DNA from: Coffea arabica
Lineage: Eukaryota > Streptophyta > Magnoliopsida > Gentianales > Rubiaceae
Direction of reading: 5' to 3'
Length of the DNA stretch: 64,000 nucleotides
Assembly (NCBI RefSeq): GCF_036785885.1
Contig: NC_092316.1
Coordinates: forward strand, 17,167,001-17,231,000
Part shown: positions 34,061-45,715 of the stretch, one piece after another
Layout: each line of letters opens with the position of its first letter
Numbering within the stretch: the stretch's first letter is position 1
Translations under genes and position numbers: made by a program
The notes under the pieces: model-generated
Seen by the model: the letters and a program-made list of their open reading frames with translations, nothing else
What the model was told of the DNA's origin: nothing
Database searches by the model: none

Positions 34061-34634
34061 TGTTATGGTATTGAACCTAATTACAGCAATGGTGACAGAT
34101 TTAGTTGCAGCAGAAGAAGAATTAACCCTTAATGATTCTGGTTGAACAGGAATTGGTAATGAATATTGGAACTTCAATTCTGATTGACAATTGGTAAATC
34201 AATTACAGAGATAGAATCCACGGATATAGGATCGAAGAGGAAAGATTTGAAGGAATTTGAAAAAGAAAAGGGAGGGAAATTGGCAGAGCCAATTTCTGCT
34301 ACAAACAATGGAAATTAATATCTCAAAAATCTAATCTAACTCCCGGATTCTTCAGCCATTTATAGCATTTTCAGACTAACTAACTTCTAAACTAGGTAAT
34401 CAGGTGAGGCCGTGTGGAAGTTCTGGAATCATCAGCTCCACTTGCGCATAACAGAAGCATAATTCTGTTATATCAGGTAGAAGGCGTGATTTGTAAGTCA
34501 CGCCTTTCTTCTTCTAGCTGAGCAGCTGCGCTTTTCACACAAACTGGAACACGCCTTCCTCTTCCTTCAAGCTGGAACACGCCTTTCCGTTATTCTGGAT
34601 CACGACTTCTGTATTTCCTTCCTACTCCATGACA
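34061..34634 (-). repeat. 3' LTR of the chromovirus (574 bp)
   Basis: Begins TGTTATGGTATTGAACC and ends CTACTCCATGACA; same length as 39187-39760, with two differences seen (G/C near 34399, C/T near 34537). Confidence 0.95.
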
Positions 34635-34651
34635 GAGCCTCCCCCTTTAAA
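34635..34651 (-). other. Polypurine tract of the chromovirus
   Basis: Minus strand reads TTTAAAGGGGGAGGCTC immediately before the 3' LTR. Confidence 0.75.
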
Positions 34652-34662
34652 GAATCTTGTCC

Positions 34663-37624
34663 TCAAGATTGGAAATGAGGGAATTGCTTCCTAATTTCGT
34701 CTGCAAACTCCCATGTTGCCTCTGCTGGATCTGTTCCCCACCAATGTACCAACCATTGAACAGCAGCTGCATTCTTCCTCTTGACTGTTCTTCGTTCTAG
34801 CACTGCAACTGGTTCGATTCTTAGGTGCCCCCTCCCATCTGTTTCTGGTAGTTGTAAGACAGGTGTGGTCTGGTTCCCAACCTTCCTTTTCAACAGAGAG
34901 ACATGGAAAACAGGATGAATCTTGGAATCTGCTGGTAATCTGAGCATGTATGCAACCTCCCCCATCCTCTCTATTACTTCATATGGCCCATAGTAGCGTG
35001 CTGATAACTTAGTGTTACCTCGCATGGCTACTGAACTTTGCCTGTAAGGCTGTAACCGCAGGTATACCCAATTACCTATATCAAACCTTCTTTCACTCCT
35101 GCTTTCGTCTGCGTACTTTTTCATCCTCTCCTGGGCTAGCTTTAGATTTTGCTTCAGCATGATGTCAACCTTGTGTCTCTCCCTCAAGTAGTCCCCAACA
35201 ACAGCTACCTTGGCCTGAGTATAAGGCCCTATAGCTAACTGGGGGGTGCCTGCCCATATAGAGCCTCAAAAGGGGTCATTTGGATGGCTGTATGGTAGCT
35301 GGTATTATACCACCATTCAGCCATAGTCAGCCAATGATTCCACTTCTGTGGCTCCAAATGTGAAAAACACCTGAGGTACATTTCCAGGACCTGATTGACC
35401 CTTTCAGTCTGGCCATCAGACTGTGGATGGTAGGCGGTACTGTGGTCCAATGTAGTTCCCAGGAATGTAAACAGTTCTCTCCAGAACTGACTGGTGAAGA
35501 CTCTATCCCTGTCTGATAGCATACTCTGGGGTATTCCATGCAACTTGACCACTCCATCTAGAAAAATCCTGGCGATCCTTGGGGCATCATAAGGATGTGA
35601 GGTGCTCAGAAAGTGAGCATACTTAGTGTATCTGTCCACTACTACCATGATGGTATCCTTCCCTTCAGAGTTAGGTAATCCTTCAATGAAATCCATAGTG
35701 ATGTGGCTCCAGGGGTACTGTGGAATTGGCAAGGGTTGTAGGAGCCCTGGGTAGGAGACATGCTCATCCTTACACTTCCTGCAGACATCACATTCCAGGA
35801 TTGCTGTTTTGATGTCTCTGTGCATGCCTGGCCAATAGAACAACTGCTTGGCCCTCATGAAACTGGCCTGAATCCCAGAATGTCCTCCCAATTGGGAGTC
35901 ATGTAAGGTGTTGATCAGCTTTTTCCTTATCTCCCCTCCTGATCCCACTACTACCATTCCTTTAAACTTCAGTATACCATTCTGATAGCTGTGGTTGGCA
36001 ATCAGGTCTGGTTTTAGTAAAACCTCCCTGATGATATTCTGTGCCCAGTCATCTCCTTGGTAGCTATTAATCACCTCCTTGATCCATTCCGGTACTATGG
36101 TAGTTATTGCAGTACACTCCAGGCCTGGATCCCCCCTCCTGGAAAGGCCATCTGCTACCACATTCTCCTTACCTTTCTTGTAGTGGATCTCATAACTCAT
36201 CCCCATGAGCTTGGTCAACCACTTTTGCTGCAAGGGAGTGGTGATTCGTTGCTCCAATAGGTACTTTAAGCTCTGTTGATCCGTGTTGATGATGAAGTGC
36301 TGGCCCTCCAGGTAGTGCCTCCATTTGGTAACTGCTGTAACTAGTGCCAATAGTTCCTTCTCATAGATAGAGAGCCCCATATTCCTTGGCCCTAATCCTT
36401 GACTGATATAGGCTAGAGGTCTCCTGTTCTGCATTAATACTGCCCCTATCCCATTGTAACAGGCATCAGTTTCTACTACAAAGGGCTGGTTGAAGTCAGG
36501 TAGAGCCAAGACAGGTGTGTCACACATGGCCCCTTTGAGCTTCTGAAATGCCTTCTCTGCTTCTGGTCCCCATTGGAAGCTGTCTTTCTTCAATAGTGCA
36601 GTCAATGGTCGAGTTATACTACCATAACCCTTGACAAATCTCCTATAGTACCCTGTTAGGCCAAGGAACCCTCTCAGTTGTTTCACATTTGCTGGTTTAG
36701 GCCAGTTCACCATACCTGCAATTTTCTCAGGGTCAGCTTTTACTCCTTCAGCAGAGATGATGTGTCCCAGGTACTCCACCTGTGTTTGGCCAAAGGCACA
36801 TTTGCTCCTTTTGGCATACAGCTGGTGTTCTCTGAGGATGTTCATCACTACTGTGACATGTTTCAAATGTTCCTGCAAACTTGAGCTATATATCAAGATA
36901 TCATCAAAAAGACTAGCACAAATTTCCTTAACTGTTTTTGGAATACATGGTTCATCAGACTTTGGAAAGTAGCAGGGGCATTGGTGAACCCAAATGGCAT
37001 CACTTTGAACTCGTAGAGCCCCTGGTGAGTTCTAAATGCAGTCTTGGGAGTGTCTGCCGCCTTTACTCTGATCTGGAAATAGCCTGCCCTCAAATCTATC
37101 TTGGTGAAGTATTTGGATCCTGACAATTCATCCAAAAGTTCGTCAATAAGGGGTATAGGATATTTGTTTTTGACTGTCAGTTCATTTAACTGCCTATAAT
37201 CAACACAGAATCTCCAGGTGCCATCCTTCTTTTTTACTAGAAGTACAGGGGATGCAAAGGGGCTGTTACTGTGCTGAATGATACCATTTCCCAACATTTC
37301 TTGCACCAGCTTCTCAATCTCAGTCTTTTGAATATAGGGACACCTGTACGGTCTGATCTGGAAAGGTTTGGACCCCTCTTGAAGGGTAATGGAATGATCA
37401 TGACCCCTCTCAGGGGGCAGCCCTTGAGGTTCTTTGAATACCTCCTCAAAATCCTGCAGTACCTCTTCCAACTCTGGGGGTGTAGTAGCATTGGCCTGTA
37501 CCTCCTCCTGGACTGCACTGAGCTGAGCTATAATTCCATAGGCCTGTTTCCTGGCCCATTTGTGCAATCTACTCCCTTTGATCAACCTCAGCTGCACCTG
37601 GTCCTTCTCCCCCTTCAGTTCCAC
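34663..37624 (-). pseudogene. pol: Chromovirus pol: RT, RNase H, integrase, chromodomain; two frameshifts
   Basis: Three consecutive frames. Part 1 (37624-36893) has the protease-RT linker and RT up to [14 protein letters not shown]. It breaks exactly in the catalytic box, where five A (plus strand 36906-36910) stand where six would keep FFDDI in frame. Part 2 (36896-35235) has the rest of RT, RNase H (PFVVETDACYNGIGAVL, VVADGLSRR), the integrase zinc finger (GGHSG...CDVCRKC) and the core with Asp in ITMDFIEGLP, Asp in MLSDRDRVF and Glu in DGQTERVNQ. It breaks at a run of six G (35241-35246) that would need one more. Part 3 (from about 35240; stop at 34663) holds the C-terminal region with HPVFHVSLLK and a chromodomain (QWLVHWWGTDPAEATWE). 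Both breaks are one base short in a homopolymer. Confidence 0.9.
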
Positions 37625-39154
37625 CTACTGTTTCCCTTTTCTGAACTTCACACTAAGCCCCTTGAAGTCAAACTCCATAGGACTGAATCTGGCCAGCCAG
37701 TCTACTCCCAGCACCATATCACATCCTCCTAGCTTCAGTGTATTGAACTGGTGCTGAAATTCATAGCCTTGCATCCTCCACACTACAGGTTTAGCTAGGC
37801 TGCTGGACTGAACCTTTTCCCCATTGGCTACCTTAACAACTAGGGGTGGACCACTACTAACCAGTTTCAGGTTGCTAGCCAGTTGTGCATCCAGGAAACA
37901 GTGAGTGCTACCACTGTCAATAAGTGCAGTGATAGTTCTCCCTTTTACTAACCCCTTTAATTTAATAGTTTTGTGCTCACTACCTCCTGCTAGAGCATTG
38001 ATGGAGATTTCCATATGTTCATCCCCAATTTTGCCTTCAATGCAATCACAGAAAACTTCAGGTTCAGTCTCTCTTCCTTCCTCACTGACTACCTGTTTCT
38101 CACTGTCATCATGTACTAACAGAAGATGGATGTGGGATTGTTTACATGTATGGCCAAGTGTGTATGGTTCAGCACATTTATAACATAGTCCTTTTTCTCT
38201 CCTGAGATTGAACTCACTAGGGGTGATCTTTTTGAACTGGTTAGTGTTGTTGTTTGGGGTTCTGTAGGTGTCTGTGGGTGTTTTATCTGGAAATCTGGAT
38301 GGTGTGGGGTTCCATTTGTTATGGCTCTGGGTTTGGAAAGGGGTTCTGTGTGTCTGGTTGTTAGGTAGGGGTTTGTGAAACTTTTGCATAGCTTTCAGGT
38401 TCTTTTCTTGTAGCTTGGCTGCTTCTATTGCATCTGACAGGGTTGTAGGTTTGGCCATTTTAACCATATTGACTATTTCTTCCTTTAAACCACTTAGGAA
38501 ACATGCTTTATAGTAAGAATCAGCCAAGTGAGGGAGGGAAGGCATTACTAGTGCTTTGAGTAGCTCGAACCTTTCCAGGTAGTCTGCTATGGATCCTTCC
38601 TGCCTAAGCTTGTTGAATTCTTCAATAGCTTCCTCTGGTGTACCCTCCCCAAACCTTTTGCACAGAGCAGTAGCCAGTTCTGTCCATGGAATGGTTCCCC
38701 TGCCACTGAATACTCCATGGAACCAGGTATCAGCTCTGTCCCTTAGGTATAGCTCAGCAATCTCAGATTTCATGTTTTCCTCCACTCCATTGATTTTGAA
38801 GAACTTGTTAGCCTTACGGATCCATTCCCTGGGATTGTCTCCTGTGAAGTTAGGTAACTCCACTTTAGGCATTCTGGTGTAGGACCTGGTTTCTCTCCAC
38901 TCTGATCTGCCACAGCCTTCCTCCTGTGTTGCTAACTTGCTAGGTCCCTCGATGGAGTTACTGCTTTCTGCCTCCTTGTCCCTGTCATTAAATTTTGCCA
39001 TCATCTGAGCCATCATAGCCATCATACTCTCATATTTTTGGTCTAGATTTTTAAGAGTTCTTTCTGTGCTTTCTTGTCTATGTCCCAACACCTTGACCAC
39101 ACTGCCTAGCTCAGAGATATCCTTCTTTAACGCCTCCTCCTGAGATTTTGACAT
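37625..39154 (-). CDS. gag: Chromovirus gag-protease
   Basis: 509-residue open frame. Residues 1-55 form a likely coiled coil (ALKKDISELGSVVKVLGHR onward). The gag fold is at about 95-245 (PKVELPNFTGDNPREWIRK to DAIEAAKLQEKNLKAMQ). A zinc-knuckle variant CYKCAEPYTLGHTC lies near 323. An aspartic protease site ALIDSGSTHCFLDA is near 410, with MVLGVDWLARFSP downstream. The frame ends at TAG 37627-37625. The pol frame continues in the same phase directly after it (CAG TAG GTG), so gag-pro and pol differ by a single amber codon. Most chromoviruses have one long frame, so this is either a fresh nonsense mutation or a suppressible stop. Confidence 0.9.
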   Translation of the reverse strand: MSKSQEEALKKDISELGSVVKVLGHRQESTERTLKNLDQKYESMMAMMAQMMAKFNDRDKEAESSNSIEGPSKLATQEEGCGRSEWRETRSYTRMPKVELPNFTGDNPREWIRKANKFFKINGVEENMKSEIAELYLRDRADTWFHGVFSGRGTIPWTELATALCKRFGEGTPEEAIEEFNKLRQEGSIADYLERFELLKALVMPSLPHLADSYYKACFLSGLKEEIVNMVKMAKPTTLSDAIEAAKLQEKNLKAMQKFHKPLPNNQTHRTPFQTQSHNKWNPTPSRFPDKTPTDTYRTPNNNTNQFKKITPSEFNLRREKGLCYKCAEPYTLGHTCKQSHIHLLLVHDDSEKQVVSEEGRETEPEVFCDCIEGKIGDEHMEISINALAGGSEHKTIKLKGLVKGRTITALIDSGSTHCFLDAQLASNLKLVSSGPPLVVKVANGEKVQSSSLAKPVVWRMQGYEFQHQFNTLKLGGCDMVLGVDWLARFSPMEFDFKGLSVKFRKGKQ

Positions 39155-39173
39155 CCCAATGGCTCGTAGCTAA

Positions 39174-39185
39174 GCTCTGATACCA
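39174..39185 (-). other. Primer-binding site of the chromovirus (initiator tRNA-Met)
   Basis: Minus strand reads TGGTATCAGAGC one base inside the 5' LTR, the classical plant tRNA-iMet complement. Confidence 0.92.
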
Positions 39186-39186
39186 C

Positions 39187-39760
39187 TGTTATGGTATTGA
39201 ACCTAATTACAGCAATGGTGACAGATTTAGTTGCAGCAGAAGAAGAATTAACCCTTAATGATTCTGGTTGAACAGGAATTGGTAATGAATATTGGAACTT
39301 CAATTCTGATTGACAATTGGTAAATCAATTACAGAGATAGAATCCACGGATATAGGATCGAAGAGGAAAGATTTGAAGGAATTTGAAAAAGAAAAGGGAG
39401 GGAAATTGGCAGAGCCAATTTCTGCTACAAACAATGGAAATTAATATCTCAAAAATCTAATCTAACTCCCGGATTCTTCAGCCATTTATAGCATTTTCAG
39501 ACTAACTAACTTCTAAACTAGCTAATCAGGTGAGGCCGTGTGGAAGTTCTGGAATCATCAGCTCCACTTGCGCATAACAGAAGCATAATTCTGTTATATC
39601 AGGTAGAAGGCGTGATTTGTAAGTCACGCCTTTCTTCTTCTAGCTGAGCAGCTGCGCTTTTCACATAAACTGGAACACGCCTTCCTCTTCCTTCAAGCTG
39701 GAACACGCCTTTCCGTTATTCTGGATCACGACTTCTGTATTTCCTTCCTACTCCATGACA
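39187..39760 (-). repeat. 5' LTR of the chromovirus (574 bp)
   Basis: Same length as 34061-34634 and nearly identical. Confidence 0.95.
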
Positions 39761-39765
39761 TTGTT
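39761..39765. other. Target-site duplication (TTGTT) of the chromovirus, right
   Basis: Identical to 34056-34060. Confidence 0.9.
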
Positions 39766-39962
39766 GCTGCTTGTTCTTTGTAAACTGCTCCCATCGTGTC
39801 ATCTTTAAATTGCTACGTCGTCGGATATAAGCCATTGCAAAATTTAGCTGTTGCTACCACTGCAATTTGAAAGTAATCATCCCCAACCCTTGTTCATAAA
39901 AATTCACATGTTCTTATATTAACGGCTTGCGTACTTATTTTAATTCACTTTGGTACTTTGCA

Positions 39963-42900
39963 TGTGTGCGATGGCCCGAAAAATTTTCTTATTTTTGCCT
40001 TATTTACTGGCTTATTTAAATATTTATTCACTTATTTTCTTCAAATTATTTATTTCAACTATTTTAAATCCATTTACATGGAACAATGCCTTACTTATGT
40101 TTTTAAAACGTTTTGTTAGAAAAATTTATTTTTCGAAGACTCGTTTAGTGAGGAATAACGAGTACATGCTTTTCGAAGCAAAATTCGATTCGAGAGTGCA
40201 ATAATTTTGGAGAATTAAGAATGATCAATAGTATACTAAGAAAAGTTAATTGAGAGATTAGATATGAGTGAATAAAAATTAAGCTTATACCGTGCGCGCG
40301 TCGAAAGATTTCCGAAAGTCGTGCCAGTACAAATTAATTGGGGATTTAAGGAATTAATATTAGACTTGTGTGACGACTAATTACCCTAATATCAGTTACT
40401 TATATTATCGTTACAAGAATTTCATTTAGGTTTCATTTTAACGCACGCAAATTGGAAGTTCGCGTATATCGAGCTGGAATGGTTAAATGGAGATTTAAGA
40501 AATTTATTTTAGACTACTAAGAGTGAATAATAATAGTGTTAAAGGAAGTACATTAGAGGTTTAGTGCACACGTGAAACAAATCCGAGAAAAAACGGACAC
40601 AAAACGCGCGCGTGCGCGCACTATTAAGAGTTGACTTTTTGGCTCAACACCTATACCTACTATTACATTCTTCCACTCCAAGTTTTAGCACACAAAACCT
40701 CTCTTTTCTCTCTCATCTTGGCCGGCCATAACAGCAGGAAAAGAAGGAAGAAAAGCTCTCCATCATCTTGCATTGTTCTTGCTCCAAATCATCTCCAACT
40801 TTGCAATTAACCACAAAACCACTTGGAGATTCACCTTGGTTTGGAGGAGGACTTCATCTAGCCGGATTTCTTGGAGCTTTGGTGACCAAAAATTTCTGGG
40901 TTTTCATCATCCAAGAGGTAGTCTTCATCTACCTTGTATCTTTCCATTTTTCTTCAAAGATTGGAGCTTAAGTGCAAGGGTTTGAGACCCTTTAGGCTAG
41001 CGGACTTGAGGAGTTTATTTTCTTGTTCTTAAATGCTAAGCTAGCCGACTTGAGGAGGACATTAGGTAGCTATCTTGAGAATTTAATGTGTTGATTGTGT
41101 TGATTATGTGCTAAACTAAATGATATGGGTTAGAAAAGTTGAAAGAAAATCGCAGGAGAGCTTCACAAAATCTGGCCAAATTCTGCCCTGTTATTTCCGT
41201 GCACTTGGTTCAAATTTTTGATGCTTAAATTACATTGAATCTGATGTAGATATGTTGTGTAGGATGTGTGGAAAGTTTCCACCGAAAATCATTTGATTTG
41301 GTTGGATAGAATTTGAATTTTTGGTAAGAACAAATCTAGAATTCGTGTAACAGTGGTCCTCTGGCAGTGATCTTTGAATGACCATAACTCTCTGTTCAGA
41401 TGTCAAAATCAAGTGTTGTTTGTGGAATTTGAAACTAGACATCCGTAGTTTTCTAACGATGTATCATACACTTTCTAATTCGAAGTGAGTCATCTGTAGT
41501 GACTGATCAAAGTCGGCTGCCCTGTTCTGTCAGTCCAAAAGAGAGGAAGTTAGAAACTGCAATTTGTGGCTCTGTTTTCTCTCCTTTACAAACTAAATTT
41601 CAAAATGATTTGTTCAAATGAAATATAGCCTTTTGAATCTAGTTTTTAACACCATCAACCATTCTCAATTCCAAGTTGTATTGAGTGAGATATGGTGCAA
41701 TTTGTAAACTGCAGCAAATCTGAAAAACCCTTTTTCATGCTGACCGACTGGTTTGGTTGCTTGTGAGAGGATTTATTTTGAGATTTTGATGTCAACCAAC
41801 TAAAAATTGCTTATGAAATATTTATTGGACCTTGGTTTCACAAATGACCCAAAAATTTGGACTGATTTCAAGATACAAAGCGTTTAAAAGGGAAGAGAAG
41901 CTTGAGTTGGTAGATTTGTTTTGAAAATTTCACAAACTTCAGTTGTCTTGTTAACTGCCTTCTCACATAAGTTTTGTGTGAAATTTGGTAGAGATATAGT
42001 TATATGGAAGATTTAGTGTACCGAATTTGGTGTATTTTCACTGCCAATTCGATGGCCAAATAATACTTCAAAGAAAGCCTTTCAAATCTGGAAAATGACT
42101 GAACAGTTTATAAAATGTGACCAACTTTGAGTTGCTATATCTCAATGGTCAAAACTCCGATTTCAGTTCCATTTACTGTGTTTTAAATCTTGGTTGGAAT
42201 TATAATTGAGTTACAAATTTCAGAGGCTAGTTCACTCTTTGTGAATTTTGCCGAATTTCCAAAGTTTGCCGAAAACCAAGATTTAAACTGTCTTGTAGTG
42301 CGAATCAGCCATTTTAAGCTGAAATTTGAGTATTTTTCATTTAGAATCTTGGAAAAGTATCTTCCAGGAACTTTTAGTACTTTGAAATTAGTTTCCAACG
42401 GTGCTAAGTTTTCCAATTTTGGACCTACTGAGTGCAAGATCTGATTTTTCTAACTTTGACGCGCAAAGAAGAAATTTGCCAATTTCTTAGAAAATGAAAT
42501 TTTGAGAACTAGTTAATCTTTCTTGATGTTAATTGATCGCTTTAAACTCAATTTCATGAAGAAAATCAGTTTTTCTTGTATTATTAAACCATCACTTTTG
42601 AATTTCGATTTTTGTGAAAAATATGTTCTCTTTTGAGACTTTGGTTTAATCTAAACAAGTGGATATTCTTTCTTGGTAGTGGGTTTACGTGAGTGATATA
42701 TGGTCACTATTTCTTCAGGTACTCAAGCGAGTCTTGAAGAGAATCCCGGAGGGGATAACTAAAGACTTTACCCGCTCAATTACTTTTGAATTGCTGAGTG
42801 TCAAGTGCATAACTTGTTGTGCTTACTTGATTTATCTGCTTATATACATGAATATCACTTGATGAGACGAGTGTGTACTTTATCGCACTTGCTGTCCTTT

Positions 42901-43470
42901 ACTCAAACTTTACTTGCATTAAACTTGATTTTCAAATTCGATTGGAGTGAATCTCATCGGTAAAATATGCTCATTTACATGTGCATGTCATGTTGTCGAG
43001 TGGAGTGAACCTCCTCGACTTATGGGGACCCCAAATCTCATTGGTCAATCTTGCGACTCGAGTTGGCATGGGTTTGGTCGAAAAGCTTGATGAACCATGG
43101 GATTATTATAAAACACAACTTGATCTTTTGAAATCTTGCTCGGCATACTTGTGGAATATCGCCCTTTTCATGCGTGTTCTTAAAAACAAAACTTGATCTC
43201 GTGAGATCTTGTTCGGCATACTCGTGTAGTATCACCCTTGTCGTGCGTGTTTGGTTACGGATCCGAGAGAGTGGAATGGTGGATGGAGAAAGTATTAAGT
43301 GAAGTTTCTACGGACTTAATACCTACCCGGATGACGGAGTGTCATCACGAGGGGGTATCAGATCGAGCCTTGGAGAAACAAGTAAAAATTAGCTCCTGAG
43401 AGCTCCCGTATCCTTAACAAGTGTGTTATATTATCACTTGTGAATTACAAATTGGACCTTGGTTTCACAA
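39963..43470 (+). repeat. Probable LTR or LTR-leader fragment of a fourth retrotransposon family
   Basis: Long AT-rich non-coding block. Its left edge reads TGTGCGATGGCCCGAAAAAT, resembling the TGTAACGACCCGAAAAAT start of some plant gypsy LTRs. It contains a CGCGCGTGCGCGC tract (40606), a C/T-rich leader-like part with a TTGGCCGGCCA site (40719) and a right part rich in TCGGCATACTCGTGTAGTATC-type words (43140-43250). It abuts the broken old Tat pol near 43470. I find no matching second copy and no target duplication in the window, so solo LTR or fragment cannot be decided. Short frames inside are not gene-like. Confidence 0.4.
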
Positions 43471-43790
43471 TTTATTTATTTCATTTTCTATCAAAGGAAT
43501 TAATTCGAGTCGAAAGCGTTTTCGAGCTTGCTTAATAGGTTTTATTCCTCGTTTGACAGACAAATTATGAACAGTGACTCTTGGATCCAAATTAGGCATT
43601 TCTGAGTAATTTTAGACAAAAACATCCTTGAACTCGAACTTAAATCAACATACTCCTTCTCCTCTTCAAGAGTCATATAAAAATTTATGTAAATTAGGCA
43701 AGGGTCAGCGCTTGTGCCAAGATTAATCTCTTTTAGCATATTAGCTGTATTTTTTACTCCTTGTTCAAATTTAGGAAGAGCGTCATCCAC
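43471..43790 (-). pseudogene. Start of pol of the decayed Tat element, truncated
   Basis: The frame 43790-43620 reads like the Tat pre-RT region (LPKFEQGVKNTANMLKEINL). After a shift the homology continues (FEFKDVFV, YSEMPNLDPRVTVHNLS, KQARKRFRLELIPLIENE) and ends at about 43471, where the neighbouring repeat begins. The catalytic part of RT is absent. Confidence 0.75.
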
Positions 43791-44732
43791 ATCTTCTTCT
43801 TCGTCAGGATCATTGATTGTAATACGATGGCAGGAAACAATACTTTCTTAACCCTACTCTTCTAAAATGGTTTCAATTTTTACGTTAAATAAGTTTTTAT
43901 AGTGTATGAAAAAATTAGAGACTCGCTTTCTCGGACCATTCTTCTTTATTGGAGCGAGACTTTCTTTCTTGACAACTTGCTGCTTTTTTTTATTTCCTAA
44001 TCTCTCATAGATGGACAGTTTCAAACTCTTTCATTGTGGGCCAAGTTTGTCAAATACAGAAGTACGTTTTGACTTATTTTTCAATCTATCGAAAACAGAC
44101 ATCTTTTAACTTGTGACTTCCATTTTTTCATTCACATAATTACAACTTGCCCTTTTGATCACTATACGAACAGGAGAAAACGGTCGATAATCAAGACCCA
44201 TTGATGAACTTTCAATATTATAGCCTCTTTCTTTTAATATTTTCTACGTAGGTGTCAATCCATGAGTCTTCTCGCCAGTCACTTCAGGAGGGAGTTTACC
44301 CAATACATTATTCTTACTTGGATTATAAACCTCCTTAACAAGAAGTCTATATACGTTTGGATCAAAACTTTCTTGAGTCCGATTGGTTGGTACATCACTG
44401 GACAAATTCTTGCATGTTCATTTTCTCATTTTTAACAAGTTCTAGTTTGGTGAGTAGAATATTTAATGTATCACTTTTGATAAAAGAAGACTAACTTTCT
44501 TTTCTCTTTGATTTTGGGATGTAACGTGAAATAGATACTTTAAAATATTGAATTTTTTCTCTCACTGATTCTTTTCTTTTTGTTTCTTTTTGAAAATAAA
44601 ATTTGGCATCGGCAAGATATGTTTTGGCTTCAGTGAAAGGCTTATCATCAGTAATAACCTATTTGATCATACCATCTAGACAATTTTAAACTATTGATGA
44701 AGAGCAGATGATATAATTTCATTTTCATGAAT
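43791..44732 (-). other. Decayed gag-pro/pol linker of the old Tat element
   Basis: Between the protease-like block and the pol start; many stops in all frames, no clear motif. Confidence 0.4.
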
Positions 44733-44981
44733 CTAGGGTCTTCTTAAGAGTATGTTATAAGAGATTTTGGTATCAATAATATGAAATAACGCGTTTGAAG
44801 ACAGTTCACCAATAAGCAATTCAAACCTTATGAAGCCAATCGCTCTTTGCTCCCCTTGGTTAAATTCTTGGATCATGAGGCAGTTTTGGGAGAATTCATC
44901 ATTTGAAATTTCAAATTCTTTCTTAGCACGTACGGACATGATATTGACAGCAAATCCTCCATTATTGAGTATCCAATTCAT
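44733..44981 (-). pseudogene. Protease-like block of the decayed Tat element
   Basis: LNNGGFAVNIMS stands where an aspartic protease D-S/N-G site is expected, with Asp replaced by Asn. It is followed by MIQEFNQGEQRAIGFIR and FHIIDTKISYNILLRRP, a degraded form of the usual YNLLLGRPW. Non-functional. Confidence 0.7.
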
Positions 44982-45715
44982 TTTCTATTCTCGGATATAT
45001 GTACTAACAAACAAGAGTCGATTGTGGATTTTGGAATCAACTGTTAAATCATCATTATTAAAAATGATAGTTATTGCATAATCTACAGGTGATTTACTAT
45101 CGATTTTGAGTTCTTTCTTAAATTCAATGCCAATTTGTTTGACTTGAGGATTTTCAACTTTGATGACATTACAAGACGTGAAAATCATTATCATCATCAC
45201 TTAAATATTTCTTTGGCATAAACTCTCTCAGTGTCACAGGTTGTCGAACCTCTTGAAGGAGCGGATGATTTGACGGAACTGATGTTACGGTCACTCTTTT
45301 TTATTTCTTTATTGCATTTCATTATTTCTTTGTCACTTTAGTCTTTGTCGAATGAATATTTTTCGAAAAGATGCACTTCTTTATTTTTGGCTTGCAAGTC
45401 TTTTTTTGAATGACTAAAGTCCATCATTCATTATCATTTTCGATAACATTTTTCAATTAAAGATTTTTCAACCTTGTTTTTTACAGACAGAGCATTACTT
45501 GATGTAGATGGAACTTCTATCGGACAACACATCGATCTAAACATTATTGTTGTTTGGTTTGTCTATACTTTATCCTCATCGAGAAGAATTTTTTCTTAAC
45601 AGGCTAATTCCGTGATTTTGTCTTTAAAGACAAAGCATTTAGTGAGAGGGTGGCTAATCAAGCGATGACAATAGCAATAATTTGGATCATTGACTTGACC
45701 AGTTTCCTCTGGACA
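44982..45715 (-). other. Decayed coding debris between gag and protease of the old Tat element
   Basis: No frame longer than about 70 residues, many stops. Position implies former gag-pro sequence. Confidence 0.4.

Larger units (their letters stand above)
34061..39760 (-). mobile_element. Young chromovirus (Ty3/gypsy with chromodomain), 5.7 kb
   Basis: Two 574-bp LTRs (34061-34634 and 39187-39760) bounded by TG...CA and by TTGTT duplications. It reads leftwards. It has a primer site complementary to initiator tRNA-Met, gag with zinc knuckle and protease, then RT, RNase H, integrase and a C-terminal chromodomain. By eye the LTRs differ at two positions, so insertion is recent. The polyprotein is broken by one in-frame TAG between protease and RT and by two frameshifts in pol, both at homopolymers. 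Confidence 0.95.

Noticed and set aside
40768..42444. Several open frames of 67-84 residues on both strands in the fourth-family repeat
   Set aside because: Overlapping frames on both strands, no motif, inside a non-coding LTR-like block.
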